DNA from: Azoarcus sp. KH32C
GTDB taxonomy: Bacteria; Pseudomonadota; Gammaproteobacteria; Burkholderiales; Rhodocyclaceae
NCBI RefSeq assembly: GCF_000349945.1
Contig: NC_020516.1
Span: 3,162,001 to 3,226,000, forward strand
Reading direction: 5' to 3'
Length of the DNA stretch: 64,000 bases
The position numbers were made by a program, and so were the translations under genes. Below are positions 52,778 to 62,631 of the stretch, one piece after another (the first letter of the stretch is position 1; the number at the start of each line of letters is the position of its first letter). Below the pieces are notes generated by a model, which was given only the letters and a program-made list of their open reading frames with translations, was not told the origin of the DNA and did not search any database.

Positions 52778-53434
52778 TCAGGAATGCGTACGCAACCATT
52801 CCGCCAAGGCGGACGGCGTATCGATCATGGCAACCGACCTTTCGCTCTCGAGCACCACTCGCGGATGCGCGCCGAAAGTGACGGCCAAACCGTCCACGCC
52901 CGCATTGGCAGCCATCTGCATATCGTGAGTCGTATCGCCCACCATCAACGTGCGCTGCCGCCCAACGCCCAACTCATCCATGATCTGCTCCAGCATCTCC
53001 GGGTGCGGCTTCGAAAAACACTCGTCCGCGCAGCGCGTACTGTGAAAGAACTGCTCGAGGCCGCAGTGCGCCATCGCGCGATTCAGACCGAGCCGGCTCT
53101 TGCCGGTCGCGACAGCAAGCATTCGCCCTAAGGAGGCGAGCTCCCGGACCATCTCGTACGCACCGGGAAACAAGGTGAGCTGATGGTCCTGCGCGAGATA
53201 ATGATACCGATAGCGCTCCACCATCCGGGGGTAATCGCTTTCGGGAAGATCGGGCACCGCATGGCGGAGCGCATCTGCGAGCCCCAGGCCGATAACGTGA
53301 CGGGCGAGGGATTCAGGCGGCTCTTCCAGATCGAGATCGCGGGCCGCGGCAATGATGGCTTGGACGATCGCAGCCGCCGAATCCATCAGCGTGCCATCCC
53401 AGTCGAAGACAATGAGGTCGTAACGGTCAGCCAT
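52778..53434 (-). CDS. HAD-superfamily phosphatase (Gph-like)
   Basis: 218-residue HAD-IA hydrolase, probably phosphoglycolate phosphatase-like. Nucleophile Asp in 'LIVFDWDGTLMDSAAAIVQA', motif II 'LAVATGKSRLGLNRAMAH', motif III Lys in 'FSKPHPEMLEQIMDEL' and motif IV 'TLMVGDTTHDMQMAANAGV'. The small cap domain is helical. It overlaps the rluC stop by 8 bases and so is coupled to rluC, a pairing found in many betaproteobacteria. The substrate is not fixed by sequence. Confidence 0.88.
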   Translation of the reverse strand: MADRYDLIVFDWDGTLMDSAAAIVQAIIAAARDLDLEEPPESLARHVIGLGLADALRHAVPDLPESDYPRMVERYRYHYLAQDHQLTLFPGAYEMVRELASLGRMLAVATGKSRLGLNRAMAHCGLEQFFHSTRCADECFSKPHPEMLEQIMDELGVGRQRTLMVGDTTHDMQMAANAGVDGLAVTFGAHPRVVLESERSVAMIDTPSALAEWLRTHS

Positions 53435-54386
53435 TTTTTTGCGCGTCGCGTGCGTCCAGATAGTCGATGAATGACTGCAACTCATCGGGCAGCGCCGACT
53501 GCAGCGCGATCGATTCGCCCGTCAACGGATGAATGAAGGAGAGCCGCGCTGCGTGCAGGAACATTCGTTTGAGCCCTTCTTGTTCCAGCGCCTTGTTCAA
53601 ACCAAAGTCGCCGTACTTGTCGTCGCCGCACAGCGGAAACCCCAGATGCGCCAGATGAACACGGATCTGATGCGTGCGCCCCGTTTTCAGTTCCACCTCG
53701 AGCAGACTGAAACGTTGCCAGCGCCGCACCAGCCGCACAATGCTGTGTGCTGGCTTGCCCTCGTCGCTGACACGCACGCGCCGCTCCCCTTCGGGCGTCA
53801 GATACTTATAGAGAGGCACCTTCACATGCTGCAAGGGATTCGCCCAGCGTCCGGGCACAAGCGTGAGGTAGCGCTTCTCGACGCTACCGTCGCGCATCAT
53901 GTCGTGCAATGCAGTCAGCGCCGAACGCTTCTTGGCTATGATCAGCAAGCCGGAGGTTTCGCGATCGATCCGATGCGCAAGCTCGAGCATACGAGCCTCC
54001 GGGCGCTGGCTCCGAAGCTGTTCGATCACGCCGAAGCTCACGCCGCTACCGCCATGTACAGCCTTCCCTGAAGGCTTGTCGATGACGATCAAGGCGTCGT
54101 CTTCGTAAACCACCGGCAGCGGCTTGCCAGCCGGTGCAGCACTGCCCGCAGCGGGAGCGGCAATCCTGACAGGCGGAATGCGAATTTCGTCCCCCTCGAC
54201 GAGTCGATAAGTGGGACCGACTCGCCCTCCATTCACCCGCACCTCGCCGCTGCGCAGAATGCGATAGACGTGACTCTTCGGCACGCCCTTGCAGATCCGC
54301 ATGAGGTAGTTGTCTATCCGCTGACCGGCGACCGATTCATCCGCCCGCTCGCGCCGGACTGCATTCGCTTTGCCTTGTGCCATCAT
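53427..54386 (-). CDS. rluC: 23S rRNA pseudouridine synthase RluC
   Basis: 319-residue RluA-family pseudouridine synthase that modifies 23S rRNA (positions 955, 2504 and 2580 in E. coli). N-terminal S4 domain ('GQRIDNYLMRICKGVPKSHV', 'RSGEVRVNGGRVGPTYRLVE'), catalytic Asp in 'ELAHRIDRETSGLLIIAKKR', and 'ELKTGRTHQIRVHLAHLGFP'. Starts at a tandem ATGATG (54386/54383) with AGG immediately upstream. Divergent from rne, the conserved rluC-rne arrangement. Confidence 0.95.
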   Translation of the reverse strand: MMAQGKANAVRRERADESVAGQRIDNYLMRICKGVPKSHVYRILRSGEVRVNGGRVGPTYRLVEGDEIRIPPVRIAAPAAGSAAPAGKPLPVVYEDDALIVIDKPSGKAVHGGSGVSFGVIEQLRSQRPEARMLELAHRIDRETSGLLIIAKKRSALTALHDMMRDGSVEKRYLTLVPGRWANPLQHVKVPLYKYLTPEGERRVRVSDEGKPAHSIVRLVRRWQRFSLLEVELKTGRTHQIRVHLAHLGFPLCGDDKYGDFGLNKALEQEGLKRMFLHAARLSFIHPLTGESIALQSALPDELQSFIDYLDARDAQKNG

Positions 54387-54758
54387 CCTGAAATATACTT
54401 GCCGTCGGTTGGTCCCGGTCTTCTGTCGTCGTCCCTCGCGCACTGATGCGGAGTACGACTAACGACAATGAGCCCAAAAGAGCTCCCGGGCAGCCAAGTC
54501 GTGCTGTCGTTGCCAAAAGGCAAGGATGGTACCGCAATCGACAATCTTCGATCCATTTGATTGAATTTGGACGCGTAACACGCAAGCAGGATCAAGCGTT
54601 CCGGCCCTCGGCGGGAGCGCATGAAATTCGACAGCCGACCCATCACAGCCCATTACCGACTGGAACAAAGTAGGCACAACTACCCAATCCTGATTTCGTA
54701 AGCGCGATGGTGCGCGCCGATCGTCCTGCCCGTGTGTTTCGCCGGGGGAACGACCTAA
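54387..54758 (+). other. rne leader/divergent promoter region
   Basis: 372 bases without a gene between divergent rluC and rne. In size it resembles the long 5' untranslated region through which RNase E limits its own mRNA in E. coli. It contains a small perfect hairpin TTGCC-aaaa-GGCAA near 54511 and an AT-rich patch near 54545-54575. No confident -35/-10 pair for rne was found; TATATT just before rluC may be its -10. Confidence 0.45.
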
Positions 54759-57743
54759 ATGAAGCGCATGCTTTTCAATGCGACGCAGGCGGAAGAACTG
54801 CGCGTCGCGATCGTGGATGGTCAGAAACTGATCGACCTCGATATCGAATCCGCCGCCAAAGAACAACGTAAAAGCAACATCTACAAGGCAGTCATCACCC
54901 GCATCGAGCCCAGCCTCGAAGCAGCCTTTGTCGATTACGGCTCAGAGCGCCACGGTTTCCTGCCGTTCAAGGAAATTTCGCGCTCCTACTTTGCTCCCGG
55001 CGTGGACGCTGGCAAGGCACGCATCCAGGATGCGCTGCGCGAAGGCCAGGAACTCATCGTCCAGGTGGAAAAGGATGAACGCGGCAACAAGGGCGCCGCG
55101 CTGACGACGTATATTTCGCTCGCCGGCCGCTATCTTGTCCTGATGCCGAACAATCCGCGCGGCGGCGGCGTTTCGCGTCGCGTCGAGGGTGACGAGCGCA
55201 ACGAGCTGCGCGAAGTCATGGACCAGCTCGAAAGCCCCGCCGGCATGAGCCTGATCGCGCGCACGGCGGCGATCGGCCGCAACGCCGAAGAACTGCAGTG
55301 GGACCTGAACTACCTGTTGCAACTGTGGCGCGCGATCGAAGGCGCAGCCCAGTCGCAGTCCGGTGCGTTCTTGATCTATCAGGAAGGCAGCCTCGTGATC
55401 CGCGCGATCCGCGACTACTTCCAGCCGGACATCGGCGAGATCCTGATCGATACCGACGACATCTACGAGCAGGCGCAGCAGTTCATGGCGCACGTGATGC
55501 CGGGCAACGTCAATCGCGTCAAGCGCTACAGCGACGACGTGCCGCTGTTCTCGCGCTTCCAGATCGAGCATCAGATCGAGTCGGCGTATTCGCGTCAGGT
55601 CAGCCTGCCGAGCGGCGGCGCGGTCGTGATCGACCATACCGAAGCGCTGGTGTCGATCGACGTCAACTCGGGCCGCTCGACCAAGGGCGCCGATATCGAG
55701 GAAACCGCCTTCCGCACCAACCTGGAAGCGGCCGAGGAAATCGCCCGCCAGTTGCGCCTGCGCGACTTGGGCGGCTTGATCGTCATCGACTTCATCGACA
55801 TGGAGTCGCAAAAGAATCAGCGTGAGGTCGAAAGCCGCTTGCGTGACGCGCTGCGCCACGATCGCGCGCGGGTGCAGACCGGCAAGATCAGCCGTTTCGG
55901 TCTTCTCGAGCTGTCGCGTCAGCGCCTGCGCCCTGCCCTTGCGGAGACGAGCTACATCCCGTGTCCGCGCTGCAACGGCACCGGCCACATCCGCAGCACC
56001 GAATCGTCTGCTCTCCATATTCTGCGCATTCTCGAAGAAGAAGCGATGAAGGAGAACACGGGCGCCGTGCATGTGCAGGTCCCGGTCGACGTCGCCACCT
56101 TCCTGCTGAACGAGAAGCGCGTCGACATCGCGCACATCGAGGTGCGCCACAAGATTCTGCTGATCATCATCCCGAACCGGCACCTCGAGACGCCCCATCA
56201 CGAAATCGTACGCCTGCGCCACGACCAGTTGAATCAGGAAGAGACCGCACTCGCGAGCTACCAGATGGTCGGCAAGCCTGCCGACGTCGATCTGCGCCTG
56301 CCGGCCAAGGGCGACAGCAAACCGGCTCGCCCGGAAGCGGTCGTCAAGGGCATCTCTCCCGCCCAGCCTGCTCCGATTGTCGAGCCGAAGCCGGAACCCG
56401 TGGTTGCACCGGCTCCGCAGCCTGGGGTCGTGCAGCGTCTGCTCGGCTGGATCTTCGGCAGCAAGCCGGCTGCCGCCCCGGCTCCCGTGGAAGTCGAACC
56501 GAAGCGGGAGGCCCGTCCGCGCCCCGAGCGCAGCGATCGTCGCGGCAATGGCCGGAACCGTCGTGATGGGCAACGTGGCGAACGCGGCACCGAGCGCGAA
56601 GAAGCGGCGCAAACCCAGCCGCAGCGCAGCGGCCGTCCGGAGCGCCAGGAACGTCCGGAACGTGCCGAGCAGCGCCCCGAACGGACCGAGCGCGCCGACA
56701 CCGGCGAACGCGAAAAAGCCGCTCGCCAGGAGCGCGGCGAAGGTGCAGGCCGCAATCGCCAGGGGCGCCAGCGCAATCAGCCGAAGGCTACCGAAGGCAT
56801 GGAGGCCGCCCAGGAACTCGCTGCTGTCGACGCCGCCACGGCAGCCCTAGCCGCGTCGCAGGAAGCTCCTGCCGACACGGCAGCCACGGGCGAGGAAGGC
56901 ACGCCGGAAAAACGCCGCCGCCGCAGCCGCGGTCGCCGCGACCGTCGCGGAGCGGAAGATCAGGCAGTTGCCGGCGTAGCAACCGACGAAGTGTCCGCCG
57001 CCGCAGAGCCGGCGAGCGAGGAGCCGGCCGTGGCCGTCAGCACCGAAGCCCCGGAAGTTGCCGCGATCGAACAGATTGCGAGCCTGGAACCATCCGTGGC
57101 GCCGGCACCCGTCGAAGAGCCCGCCCCGCTGCCGGTCGTCGCAAGCCCCGCGGAAGTCGTGGCGGCCGCGATGGAAGAGGCCCCCCTGCCCGTTCCGGCC
57201 ACGACAGCCGAGGTGGTGACCGCCGAAACACAAGTGCAAGAACACGCGGTGGTCGAGATGGCACAGCCCGAAGCTCTCCCCATGACGCAAACGCTGGCGG
57301 AGACTCCGGAGACCGCAGCGCAGGAAGCTTCTGAGCCGGCAGGACAGCCGGCCGAAGTCCCCGTTCTGGTCGCAGCAGCCGCCGAAGCGGAACCGGTTGA
57401 CCTTGCTCAGGCGGTAGAAACGGAGGCGCCTGTAACCGAGGTTGAGGTTGAGGTTATGGCCATCGCCGAACCGGCCATCCAGCCGCAGACTTCCTCGAGC
57501 ACGGGTAATGCCGGAGCCACTGCTGTTGCACCCGGCCCCGCAAAGACCCCGTCCGCCCCGATCGACCTTGGCGTCGCTCTGGCCGATAGCGGGCTTGTGC
57601 TGATCGAGACCGACCGGCAGAAGGCTCAGACTTTCTCCAGCGGAGCCCCGGAAGCGCAGCCGCTCGGCCGCCGCCCGCGTCCCACGGTTGCGATCGTGAG
57701 CGAGCCGTTGGAGCAGGTCGAAACCCGCGGCAAGTCAAACTGA
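54759..57743 (+). CDS. rne: Ribonuclease E
   Basis: 994-residue endoribonuclease that leads mRNA decay and matures rRNA and tRNAs. N-terminal catalytic half: '[20 protein letters not shown]', S1 domain about 37-120, DNase I-like site with D301 ('[15 protein letters not shown]') and D344 ('[12 protein letters not shown]'), zinc-link C402/C405 ('[12 protein letters not shown]'). From about 510 onward it is a disordered scaffold: Arg/Glu-rich RNA-binding part ('[20 protein letters not shown]') and Ala/Pro/Glu-rich repeats. It ends with a conserved short motif ('[15 protein letters not shown]') seen in betaproteobacterial RNase E. GGGGGA before ATG. Confidence 0.96.
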   Translation: MKRMLFNATQAEELRVAIVDGQKLIDLDIESAAKEQRKSNIYKAVITRIEPSLEAAFVDYGSERHGFLPFKEISRSYFAPGVDAGKARIQDALREGQELIVQVEKDERGNKGAALTTYISLAGRYLVLMPNNPRGGGVSRRVEGDERNELREVMDQLESPAGMSLIARTAAIGRNAEELQWDLNYLLQLWRAIEGAAQSQSGAFLIYQEGSLVIRAIRDYFQPDIGEILIDTDDIYEQAQQFMAHVMPGNVNRVKRYSDDVPLFSRFQIEHQIESAYSRQVSLPSGGAVVIDHTEALVSIDVNSGRSTKGADIEETAFRTNLEAAEEIARQLRLRDLGGLIVIDFIDMESQKNQREVESRLRDALRHDRARVQTGKISRFGLLELSRQRLRPALAETSYIPCPRCNGTGHIRSTESSALHILRILEEEAMKENTGAVHVQVPVDVATFLLNEKRVDIAHIEVRHKILLIIIPNRHLETPHHEIVRLRHDQLNQEETALASYQMVGKPADVDLRLPAKGDSKPARPEAVVKGISPAQPAPIVEPKPEPVVAPAPQPGVVQRLLGWIFGSKPAAAPAPVEVEPKREARPRPERSDRRGNGRNRRDGQRGERGTEREEAAQTQPQRSGRPERQERPERAEQRPERTERADTGEREKAARQERGEGAGRNRQGRQRNQPKATEGMEAAQELAAVDAATAALAASQEAPADTAATGEEGTPEKRRRRSRGRRDRRGAEDQAVAGVATDEVSAAAEPASEEPAVAVSTEAPEVAAIEQIASLEPSVAPAPVEEPAPLPVVASPAEVVAAAMEEAPLPVPATTAEVVTAETQVQEHAVVEMAQPEALPMTQTLAETPETAAQEASEPAGQPAEVPVLVAAAAEAEPVDLAQAVETEAPVTEVEVEVMAIAEPAIQPQTSSSTGNAGATAVAPGPAKTPSAPIDLGVALADSGLVLIETDRQKAQTFSSGAPEAQPLGRRPRPTVAIVSEPLEQVETRGKSN

Positions 57744-57764
57744 CGCGGAAAGCATGACGAATCT

Positions 57765-57794
57765 GCGCAAGGCTCCGAAAGCGGGGTCTTGCGC
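57765..57794. other. Hairpin between convergent rne and phosphatase gene
   Basis: GCGCAAG (57765-57771) pairs with CTTGCGC (57788-57794), with an inner CCG-aaag-CGG stem. There is no T-run. It sits between the rne stop (57743) and the stop of the minus-strand phosphatase (57804); it could protect both 3' ends or aid rho-independent release weakly. Confidence 0.45.
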
Positions 57795-57803
57795 GGACGT
57801 CGT

Positions 57804-58307
57804 TCAAGCCCCCTGCCCGATGCCCCCCCTCGCCGACCGGGCAATCAGCTCCTGAATCAACCCTTCCACTGCGTCCTCGCAGTAGTCGAGCACGGCCTCG
57901 AATCCCTTCTCCCCCCCATAGTACGGATCTGGCACCTCATCCAGCCTGTAGTTCCGGGCATAGCGCATGAACAGAGCGAGCTTCTCGCGACAGGCGTCCG
58001 GGCAAGTGCGCCGCATGTATTCGAGATGAGTGGCGTCCATCGCCAGCAGCAGATCGAACTCGTGGAAGTCCTTGGCTTCGAGCCGGCGCGCGCGTAGCGC
58101 GCCCAAGTCGTAGCCGCGCCGCAACGCCACCTTTCGGGTGCGTGGATCGGGAGCCTCGCCGACATGGAAGTCATGCGTGCCGGCCGAATCCACTTCGATC
58201 AGATCGGACAGTCCAGCGGCCTGGATCGCATGACGGGCGACTGCTTCAGCCGTCGGCGAGCGGCAGATATTCCCGGTACACACAAACAGAATTCGCGTCA
58301 TCGTCAT
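57804..58307 (-). CDS. Low-molecular-weight protein tyrosine phosphatase
   Basis: 167-residue LMW-PTP. P-loop 'VCTGNICRSP' with nucleophile C10 and R16; general-acid Asp in 'EVPDPYYGGEKGFEAVLDYC'. No tyrosine kinase or capsule genes are nearby, so the target is unknown; some LMW-PTPs dephosphorylate exopolysaccharide kinases or act on small phosphates or arsenate. It starts five bases after the uvrB stop and is presumably co-transcribed with it. ATG at 58307; an in-frame ATG at 58301 is also possible. Confidence 0.93.
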   Translation of the reverse strand: MTMTRILFVCTGNICRSPTAEAVARHAIQAAGLSDLIEVDSAGTHDFHVGEAPDPRTRKVALRRGYDLGALRARRLEAKDFHEFDLLLAMDATHLEYMRRTCPDACREKLALFMRYARNYRLDEVPDPYYGGEKGFEAVLDYCEDAVEGLIQELIARSARGGIGQGA

Positions 58308-58312
58308 CTCGC

Positions 58313-60373
58313 TCAGCTGCCGCTTCCATGTTGGTCGGCCCCGAATGCCTGCTGACGGAGCCGAAAGAGTTGATCACGTACCGCCGCTGCCTTTTCAAAC
58401 TCGAGATTGCGGGCGTGCTCCTGCATTTCCTTCTCCAGTTTCTTGATACGCTTCGCAAGCGTCTTCTCGTCGAATGCGAAATACTCCGCCGGCGCGTCGG
58501 CAACATGCAAAGCACTGCGCTCTTCGTCGCTCCCATAGACACCGTCGATGATGTCCTTGATCCGCTTGCTGACCGTCTTGGGGACGATTCCGTTCGCCTC
58601 GTTGAACGCGACCTGCTTGGCCCGCCGCCGGTCGGTTTCGTCGATGGCCGCACGCATCGACCGGGTGATCACGTCGGCGTAGAGGATCGCCTTTCCATGA
58701 ATGTGGCGAGCCGCGCGGCCGATCGTCTGGATCAGGGAGCGTTCGGATCTGAGGAAACCTTCCTTGTCCGCATCGAGGATCGCGACGAGGGACACTTCGG
58801 GAATATCCAGACCTTCCCGCAGCAGGTTGATGCCCACGAGGACGTCGAATTCGCCAAGCCGCAGGTCGCGGATGATTTCGACGCGCTCCACGGTATCGAT
58901 GTCCGAATGCAGGTAACGCACACGGATGCCGTTTTCCCCCAGATAGTCCGTAAGATCTTCGGCCATGCGCTTGGTCAGCGTCGTCACAAGGACGCGCTCG
59001 CCGACATCGATTCGTCGCTTCGCTTCGGACAACAGATCGTCGACCTGCGTCGTTGCTGGACGGACCTCAATGGCGGGGTCGATGAGCCCGGTGGGCCGGA
59101 CCACCTGCTCGACCACCTGCCCTTGGTGCGTCGCCTCGTAATCGGCGGGGGTGGCCGAGACGAAAATCGTCTGCGGCATCAGGCGCTCGAACTCTTCGAA
59201 TCGTAACGGACGATTGTCGAGCGCCGACGGCAGGCGGAAGCCGTACTGAACCAGGTTGTCCTTGCGCGATCGATCCCCCTTGTACATTCCGCCGACCTGC
59301 GGGATCGACACATGGGACTCGTCGACGAAGAACAGCGCATCGGACGGCAGATAGTCGATGAGCGTCGGCGGCGGTTCCCCGGGGCCACGGCCCGACAGAT
59401 GACGCGAATAATTTTCGATGCCCTTGCAAAACCCCATCTCGTTCAACATCTCGAGGTCGAAGCGAGTTCGCTGTTCGATGCGCTGTGCCTCGACGAGCTT
59501 GCCCGAGCGGTAGAAGTAATCGACGCGCTCGCGCAACTCCTCCTTGATCGCCTCGATGGCCTGCAGCACCGTGGCGCGCGGCGTCACGTAGTGGCTCGAC
59601 GGATAGACGGTGAAGCGCACGAGCTTCTGCTTCAGATGCCCGGTCAGCGGATCGAAGAGCGTCAAATGCTCGATCTCGTCGTCGAACATCTCGATGCGAA
59701 CCGCAAGTTCCGCGTTTTCGGCAGGGAACACATCGATCACGTCGCCCCGGACGCGGAACGTTCCGCGCCGGAAATCGATGTCCGAGCGCGTGTACTGCAT
59801 CGCCACCAGGCGCTGAACGAGGTCGCGATGAGCCATGCGCTCGCCTTCGCGCAGATGCAGGATCATCGCGTGATAGTCGACCGGATCGCCGATACCGTAG
59901 ATGCACGACACAGTCGCAACGATCACGACGTCGCGCCGCTCCATCAGGCTCTTCGTCGCAGACAGCCGCATCTGTTCGATATGCTCGTTGATGCTCGAAT
60001 CCTTCTCGATGAAGAGGTCGCGCGACGGGACGTAGGCTTCCGGCTGGTAGTAATCGTAGTACGACACGAAATACTCGACGGCATTTTCCGGAAAGAATTC
60101 GCGGAACTCGGCGTAGAGCTGTGCCGCAAGCGTCTTGTTCGGCGCCAGCACGAGCGCCGGGCGGCCGGAGCGCGCGATGACGTTGGCCATCGTGTAGGTC
60201 TTGCCCGAGCCGGTCACGCCCAGAAGCGTCTGGTACATCAGGCCATCCGTGATCCCTTCCGTCAGCAGAGCAATTGCGGACGGCTGGTCTCCCGCGGGCG
60301 GAAACGGCTGATGAAGTCGGAACGGACTCCCCTCGAAGGTGATGACCGGAGTGCTGTCGCTCGGATGCGTCAT
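58313..60373 (-). CDS. uvrB: Excinuclease ABC subunit B
   Basis: 686-residue helicase-like damage verifier of nucleotide excision repair. Walker A '[18 protein letters not shown]' (52-59), beta-hairpin '[20 protein letters not shown]', '[20 protein letters not shown]', helicase motifs '[20 protein letters not shown]' and '[19 protein letters not shown]', and the C-terminal UVR domain ('[20 protein letters not shown]') that binds UvrC. No LexA-type CTGT-N8-ACAG box is visible before it. Divergent from the aminotransferase gene. Confidence 0.98.
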   Translation of the reverse strand: MTHPSDSTPVITFEGSPFRLHQPFPPAGDQPSAIALLTEGITDGLMYQTLLGVTGSGKTYTMANVIARSGRPALVLAPNKTLAAQLYAEFREFFPENAVEYFVSYYDYYQPEAYVPSRDLFIEKDSSINEHIEQMRLSATKSLMERRDVVIVATVSCIYGIGDPVDYHAMILHLREGERMAHRDLVQRLVAMQYTRSDIDFRRGTFRVRGDVIDVFPAENAELAVRIEMFDDEIEHLTLFDPLTGHLKQKLVRFTVYPSSHYVTPRATVLQAIEAIKEELRERVDYFYRSGKLVEAQRIEQRTRFDLEMLNEMGFCKGIENYSRHLSGRGPGEPPPTLIDYLPSDALFFVDESHVSIPQVGGMYKGDRSRKDNLVQYGFRLPSALDNRPLRFEEFERLMPQTIFVSATPADYEATHQGQVVEQVVRPTGLIDPAIEVRPATTQVDDLLSEAKRRIDVGERVLVTTLTKRMAEDLTDYLGENGIRVRYLHSDIDTVERVEIIRDLRLGEFDVLVGINLLREGLDIPEVSLVAILDADKEGFLRSERSLIQTIGRAARHIHGKAILYADVITRSMRAAIDETDRRRAKQVAFNEANGIVPKTVSKRIKDIIDGVYGSDEERSALHVADAPAEYFAFDEKTLAKRIKKLEKEMQEHARNLEFEKAAAVRDQLFRLRQQAFGADQHGSGS

Positions 60374-60535
60374 GTTAGAATTTCAGGTCGTTTGAGGCCC
60401 TTCCTCTGCTTGCTGCACTGGGCCGACTGATCATTATTTCGCAATTCGCGACCCAAAGCACGGCACCAAGGCACATCGCCCTGTACCGGCTGAGGATCGC
60501 GGACGTACTTCCCGCCCACCCCTGGAGTTGTTGAT

Positions 60536-61744
60536 ATGCCCGCTTCGATCTTCGCCGCCGTCGAGATGGCGCCCCGTGACCCGATTCTCGGCCTGAACGA
60601 GGCCTTTAACGCCGATTCGCGTGCCGAGAAAGTGAACCTCGGCGTCGGCGTCTACTACGACGACAACGGCAAGATCCCGCTGCTGAGCGCGGTCAAGACT
60701 GCCGAAAAGGCCCGCCTCGAAGCTATGCCGCCGCGTGGCTATCAGCCGATCGAAGGCCCGGCCGCGTACAACAACGCGGTGCAGAACCTGCTCTTCGGCA
60801 AGGATTCGGCGCTCATCGCCAACGGCCAAGTCGTCACCGTCCAGGCCCTCGGCGGCACTGGCGCACTGAAGGTCGGCGCGGACTACCTCAAGCGGCTGCT
60901 GCCCGGCGCAACCGTCTATATCTCCGACCCGAGCTGGGAGAATCACCGCGCCCTGTTCGAATCGGCCGGCTTCCCCGTCGAGAACTATCCCTACTATGAC
61001 GCGGCGACCCGCGGCGTGAACTTCGCCGGCATGAAGGCCAAGCTCGATCAACTCGCCCCAGGCTCGGTCGTTGTGCTGCACGCTTGCTGCCACAACCCGA
61101 CGGGTGCCGACCTGAGCGAAAGCCAGTGGGGCGAAGTCGTCGAAGCCTGCCGCGAGCGCGCACTCGTCCCGTTCCTGGACATGGCCTACCAGGGCTTCGC
61201 CGACGGCATTGAACCGGACGCCATTGCCGTTCGCCTGTTCTCGGCCAGCGGCCTGCAGTTCTTCGTGTCTAGCTCCTTCTCGAAGTCGTTCTCGATGTAC
61301 GGCGAACGCGTCGGCGCCCTGTCGATCGTCACGGCCGGCAAAGACGAATCGGCCCGCGTGCTGTCGCAGGTCAAGCGCGTCATCCGCACCAACTACTCCA
61401 ACCCGCCGATCCACGGCGGTGCCGTTGTCGCTGCTGTGCTGAACTCGGCTGAACTGCGCCAGATGTGGGAAGACGAACTCGCGAGCATGCGTGATCGCAT
61501 CCGCGCGATGCGCGTCGGTCTCGTCGAGTCGTTGAAGGGTGCCGGCGTGGCCCAAGACTTCTCCTTCGTGATCCAGCAGCGCGGCATGTTCTCCTACACC
61601 GGCCTGTCGGCCGCGCAAGTGGAACAGCTCAAGAACGAGTTCGGCATCTACGCGGTGTCCACCGGCCGTATCTGCCTCGCCGCACTGAATTCGCGCAACA
61701 TCGACTACGTCGCGAAGGCGATCGCTTCGGTCGTGAAGAGCTAA
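60536..61744 (+). CDS. Aspartate/aromatic-amino-acid aminotransferase
   Basis: 402-residue class I aminotransferase of the AspC/TyrB type. PLP lysine K250 in 'FVSSSFSKSFSMYGERVGAL'; 'VLHACCHNPTGADLSESQWG' with the PLP-contact Asn; 'FLDMAYQGFADG'; substrate-binding Arg in 'AVSTGRICLAALNSRNID'. It transfers amino groups from aspartate or aromatic amino acids to 2-oxoglutarate. TyrB and AspC cannot be separated by sequence alone here. GGAG stands ten bases before the ATG. Divergent from uvrB, a pair conserved in betaproteobacteria. Confidence 0.94.
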   Translation: MPASIFAAVEMAPRDPILGLNEAFNADSRAEKVNLGVGVYYDDNGKIPLLSAVKTAEKARLEAMPPRGYQPIEGPAAYNNAVQNLLFGKDSALIANGQVVTVQALGGTGALKVGADYLKRLLPGATVYISDPSWENHRALFESAGFPVENYPYYDAATRGVNFAGMKAKLDQLAPGSVVVLHACCHNPTGADLSESQWGEVVEACRERALVPFLDMAYQGFADGIEPDAIAVRLFSASGLQFFVSSSFSKSFSMYGERVGALSIVTAGKDESARVLSQVKRVIRTNYSNPPIHGGAVVAAVLNSAELRQMWEDELASMRDRIRAMRVGLVESLKGAGVAQDFSFVIQQRGMFSYTGLSAAQVEQLKNEFGIYAVSTGRICLAALNSRNIDYVAKAIASVVKS

Positions 61745-61761
61745 AAAATCTCGATCAATTA

Positions 61762-61790
61762 TTGACGAACCGCCGCGTGGTATCTATACT
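61762..61790 (+). promoter_or_regulatory. Sigma-70 promoter of the tRNA-Asn pair
   Basis: -35 TTGACG (61762-61767), 17-base spacer, -10 TATACT (61785-61790), followed by a GC-rich discriminator GCGCGG typical of stringently controlled stable RNA genes. tRNA begins 13 bases after the -10. Confidence 0.88.
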
Positions 61791-61802
61791 GCGCGGCTTC
61801 TT

Positions 61803-61878
61803 TCCCCGATAGCTCAGTCGGTAGAGCAACGGACTGTTAATCCGTGTGTCCCTGGTTCGAGCCCAGGTCGGGGAGCCA
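61803..61878 (+). tRNA. tRNA-Asn (GUU), copy 1
   Basis: 76 bases. The acceptor TCCCCGA pairs with TCGGGGA before encoded GCCA, the D-loop is AGCTCAGTCGGTAGAGC, anticodon GTT is at 61836-61838 in CGGACTGTTAATCCG, and the T-arm is CCTGGTTCGAGCCCAGG. Confidence 0.97.
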
Positions 61879-61919
61879 AATTCGGCTCAGGCGCGTTTCG
61901 CATGGGCAAATAATACCGA

Positions 61920-61995
61920 TCCCCGATAGCTCAGTCGGTAGAGCAACGGACTGTTAATCCGTGTGTCCCTGGTTCGAGCCCAGGTCGGGGAGCCA
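61920..61995 (+). tRNA. tRNA-Asn (GUU), copy 2
   Basis: 76 bases identical to the gene at 61803-61878, 41 bases downstream; anticodon GTT at 61953-61955. There is no separate promoter, so it is processed from the same transcript. Confidence 0.97.
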
Positions 61996-62003
61996 GTAAA
62001 ACA

Positions 62004-62041
62004 ACACAAAGGCCACTCTTCGGAGTGGCCTTTGTGTTTTT
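62004..62041. terminator. Intrinsic terminator after tRNA-Asn genes
   Basis: Perfect 15-base stem ACACAAAGGCCACTC with loop ttcg and GAGTGGCCTTTGTGT, followed by TTTT. The UUCG loop makes it very stable. It also lies at the 3' end of the minus-strand gene ending at 62061. Confidence 0.95.
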
Positions 62042-62060
62042 CGGTCTGCGTCGGCACTTC

Positions 62061-62390
62061 CTATCCGCGCCAGATCACCCAGTATTTCTGCGGCCACCTC
62101 AAGGACCCCCACCACCGCTCGCCCTGATCGTGGAGTTCGATCCCGTCCGACGTCAGCGTGTAGTAGTGCGCCTGCAGCCCTTCGGTCCCGCACGGAACGA
62201 TGTAACCGTTACGTTCCAGAAATCCGAAGTAATGCACGGCCAGCGGGACGCCTTCGAGATGCATCAGACACGACAGATCCCATAGTCGTATGAACGGATG
62301 CCCAGATCGCATTGCGCGCAACAAGCGCAGCACATGCCAACGATGCGGAACACGTTCCTGACGGCGAAAATCGACGGCGCTCGAAGTCAT
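62061..62390 (-). CDS. Small winged-helix-like protein, Trp-rich tail
   Basis: 109-residue protein not assigned to a named family. The middle looks like a winged helix: helix 'RWHVLRLLRAMRSG', helix-turn-helix region 'LWDLSCLMHLEGVPLAVHYF', then a wing 'GYIVPCGTEGLQAHYYTLTS'. The last 17 residues hold five tryptophans (W93, W94, W99, W104, W107), which is unusual. GGGAG before the ATG at 62390 decides the start; the frame further upstream is unconserved-looking. Divergent from the ferredoxin-fix operon with the sigma-54 region between. It could be a local regulator (inference). Confidence 0.6.
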   Translation of the reverse strand: MTSSAVDFRRQERVPHRWHVLRLLRAMRSGHPFIRLWDLSCLMHLEGVPLAVHYFGFLERNGYIVPCGTEGLQAHYYTLTSDGIELHDQGERWWGSLRWPQKYWVIWRG

Positions 62391-62598
62391 GAGGATCTCC
62401 CGGCTTAAGCGTTCGAGGCAGGCCCTTGAGAAACAAGATCGGCTCCCCGTCTGCACAGCCCGGACATCGGACCAGCTCTCGCCAGGGGGAAACGATTCGG
62501 TGCAGGAAAGCACCTGATTCGAGTCTAGGCGGGTGATTGCAAGTTTCAAGGACAACCCGGTGGGCGCTCCCACAAAACATACGCAGGGCACGTTCCGG

Positions 62599-62614
62599 TG
62601 TACGAATACCCACA
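62599..62614 (+). promoter_or_regulatory. NifA-type upstream activator sequence
   Basis: Perfect TGT-N10-ACA match: TGTACGAATACCCACA. It is centred about 142 bases before the predicted transcription start of the ferredoxin gene, the usual distance for NifA enhancer sites. Confidence 0.7.
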
Positions 62615-62631
62615 AGCCGGCTCCCGCCACG

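Noticed and set aside
54942..56612. 556-codon open frame opposite rne
   Set aside because: It covers the RNase E catalytic half, which is unmistakable on the plus strand.
60374..60535. LexA (SOS) box before uvrB
   Set aside because: No CTGT-N8-ACAG or close variant is present between uvrB and the aminotransferase.
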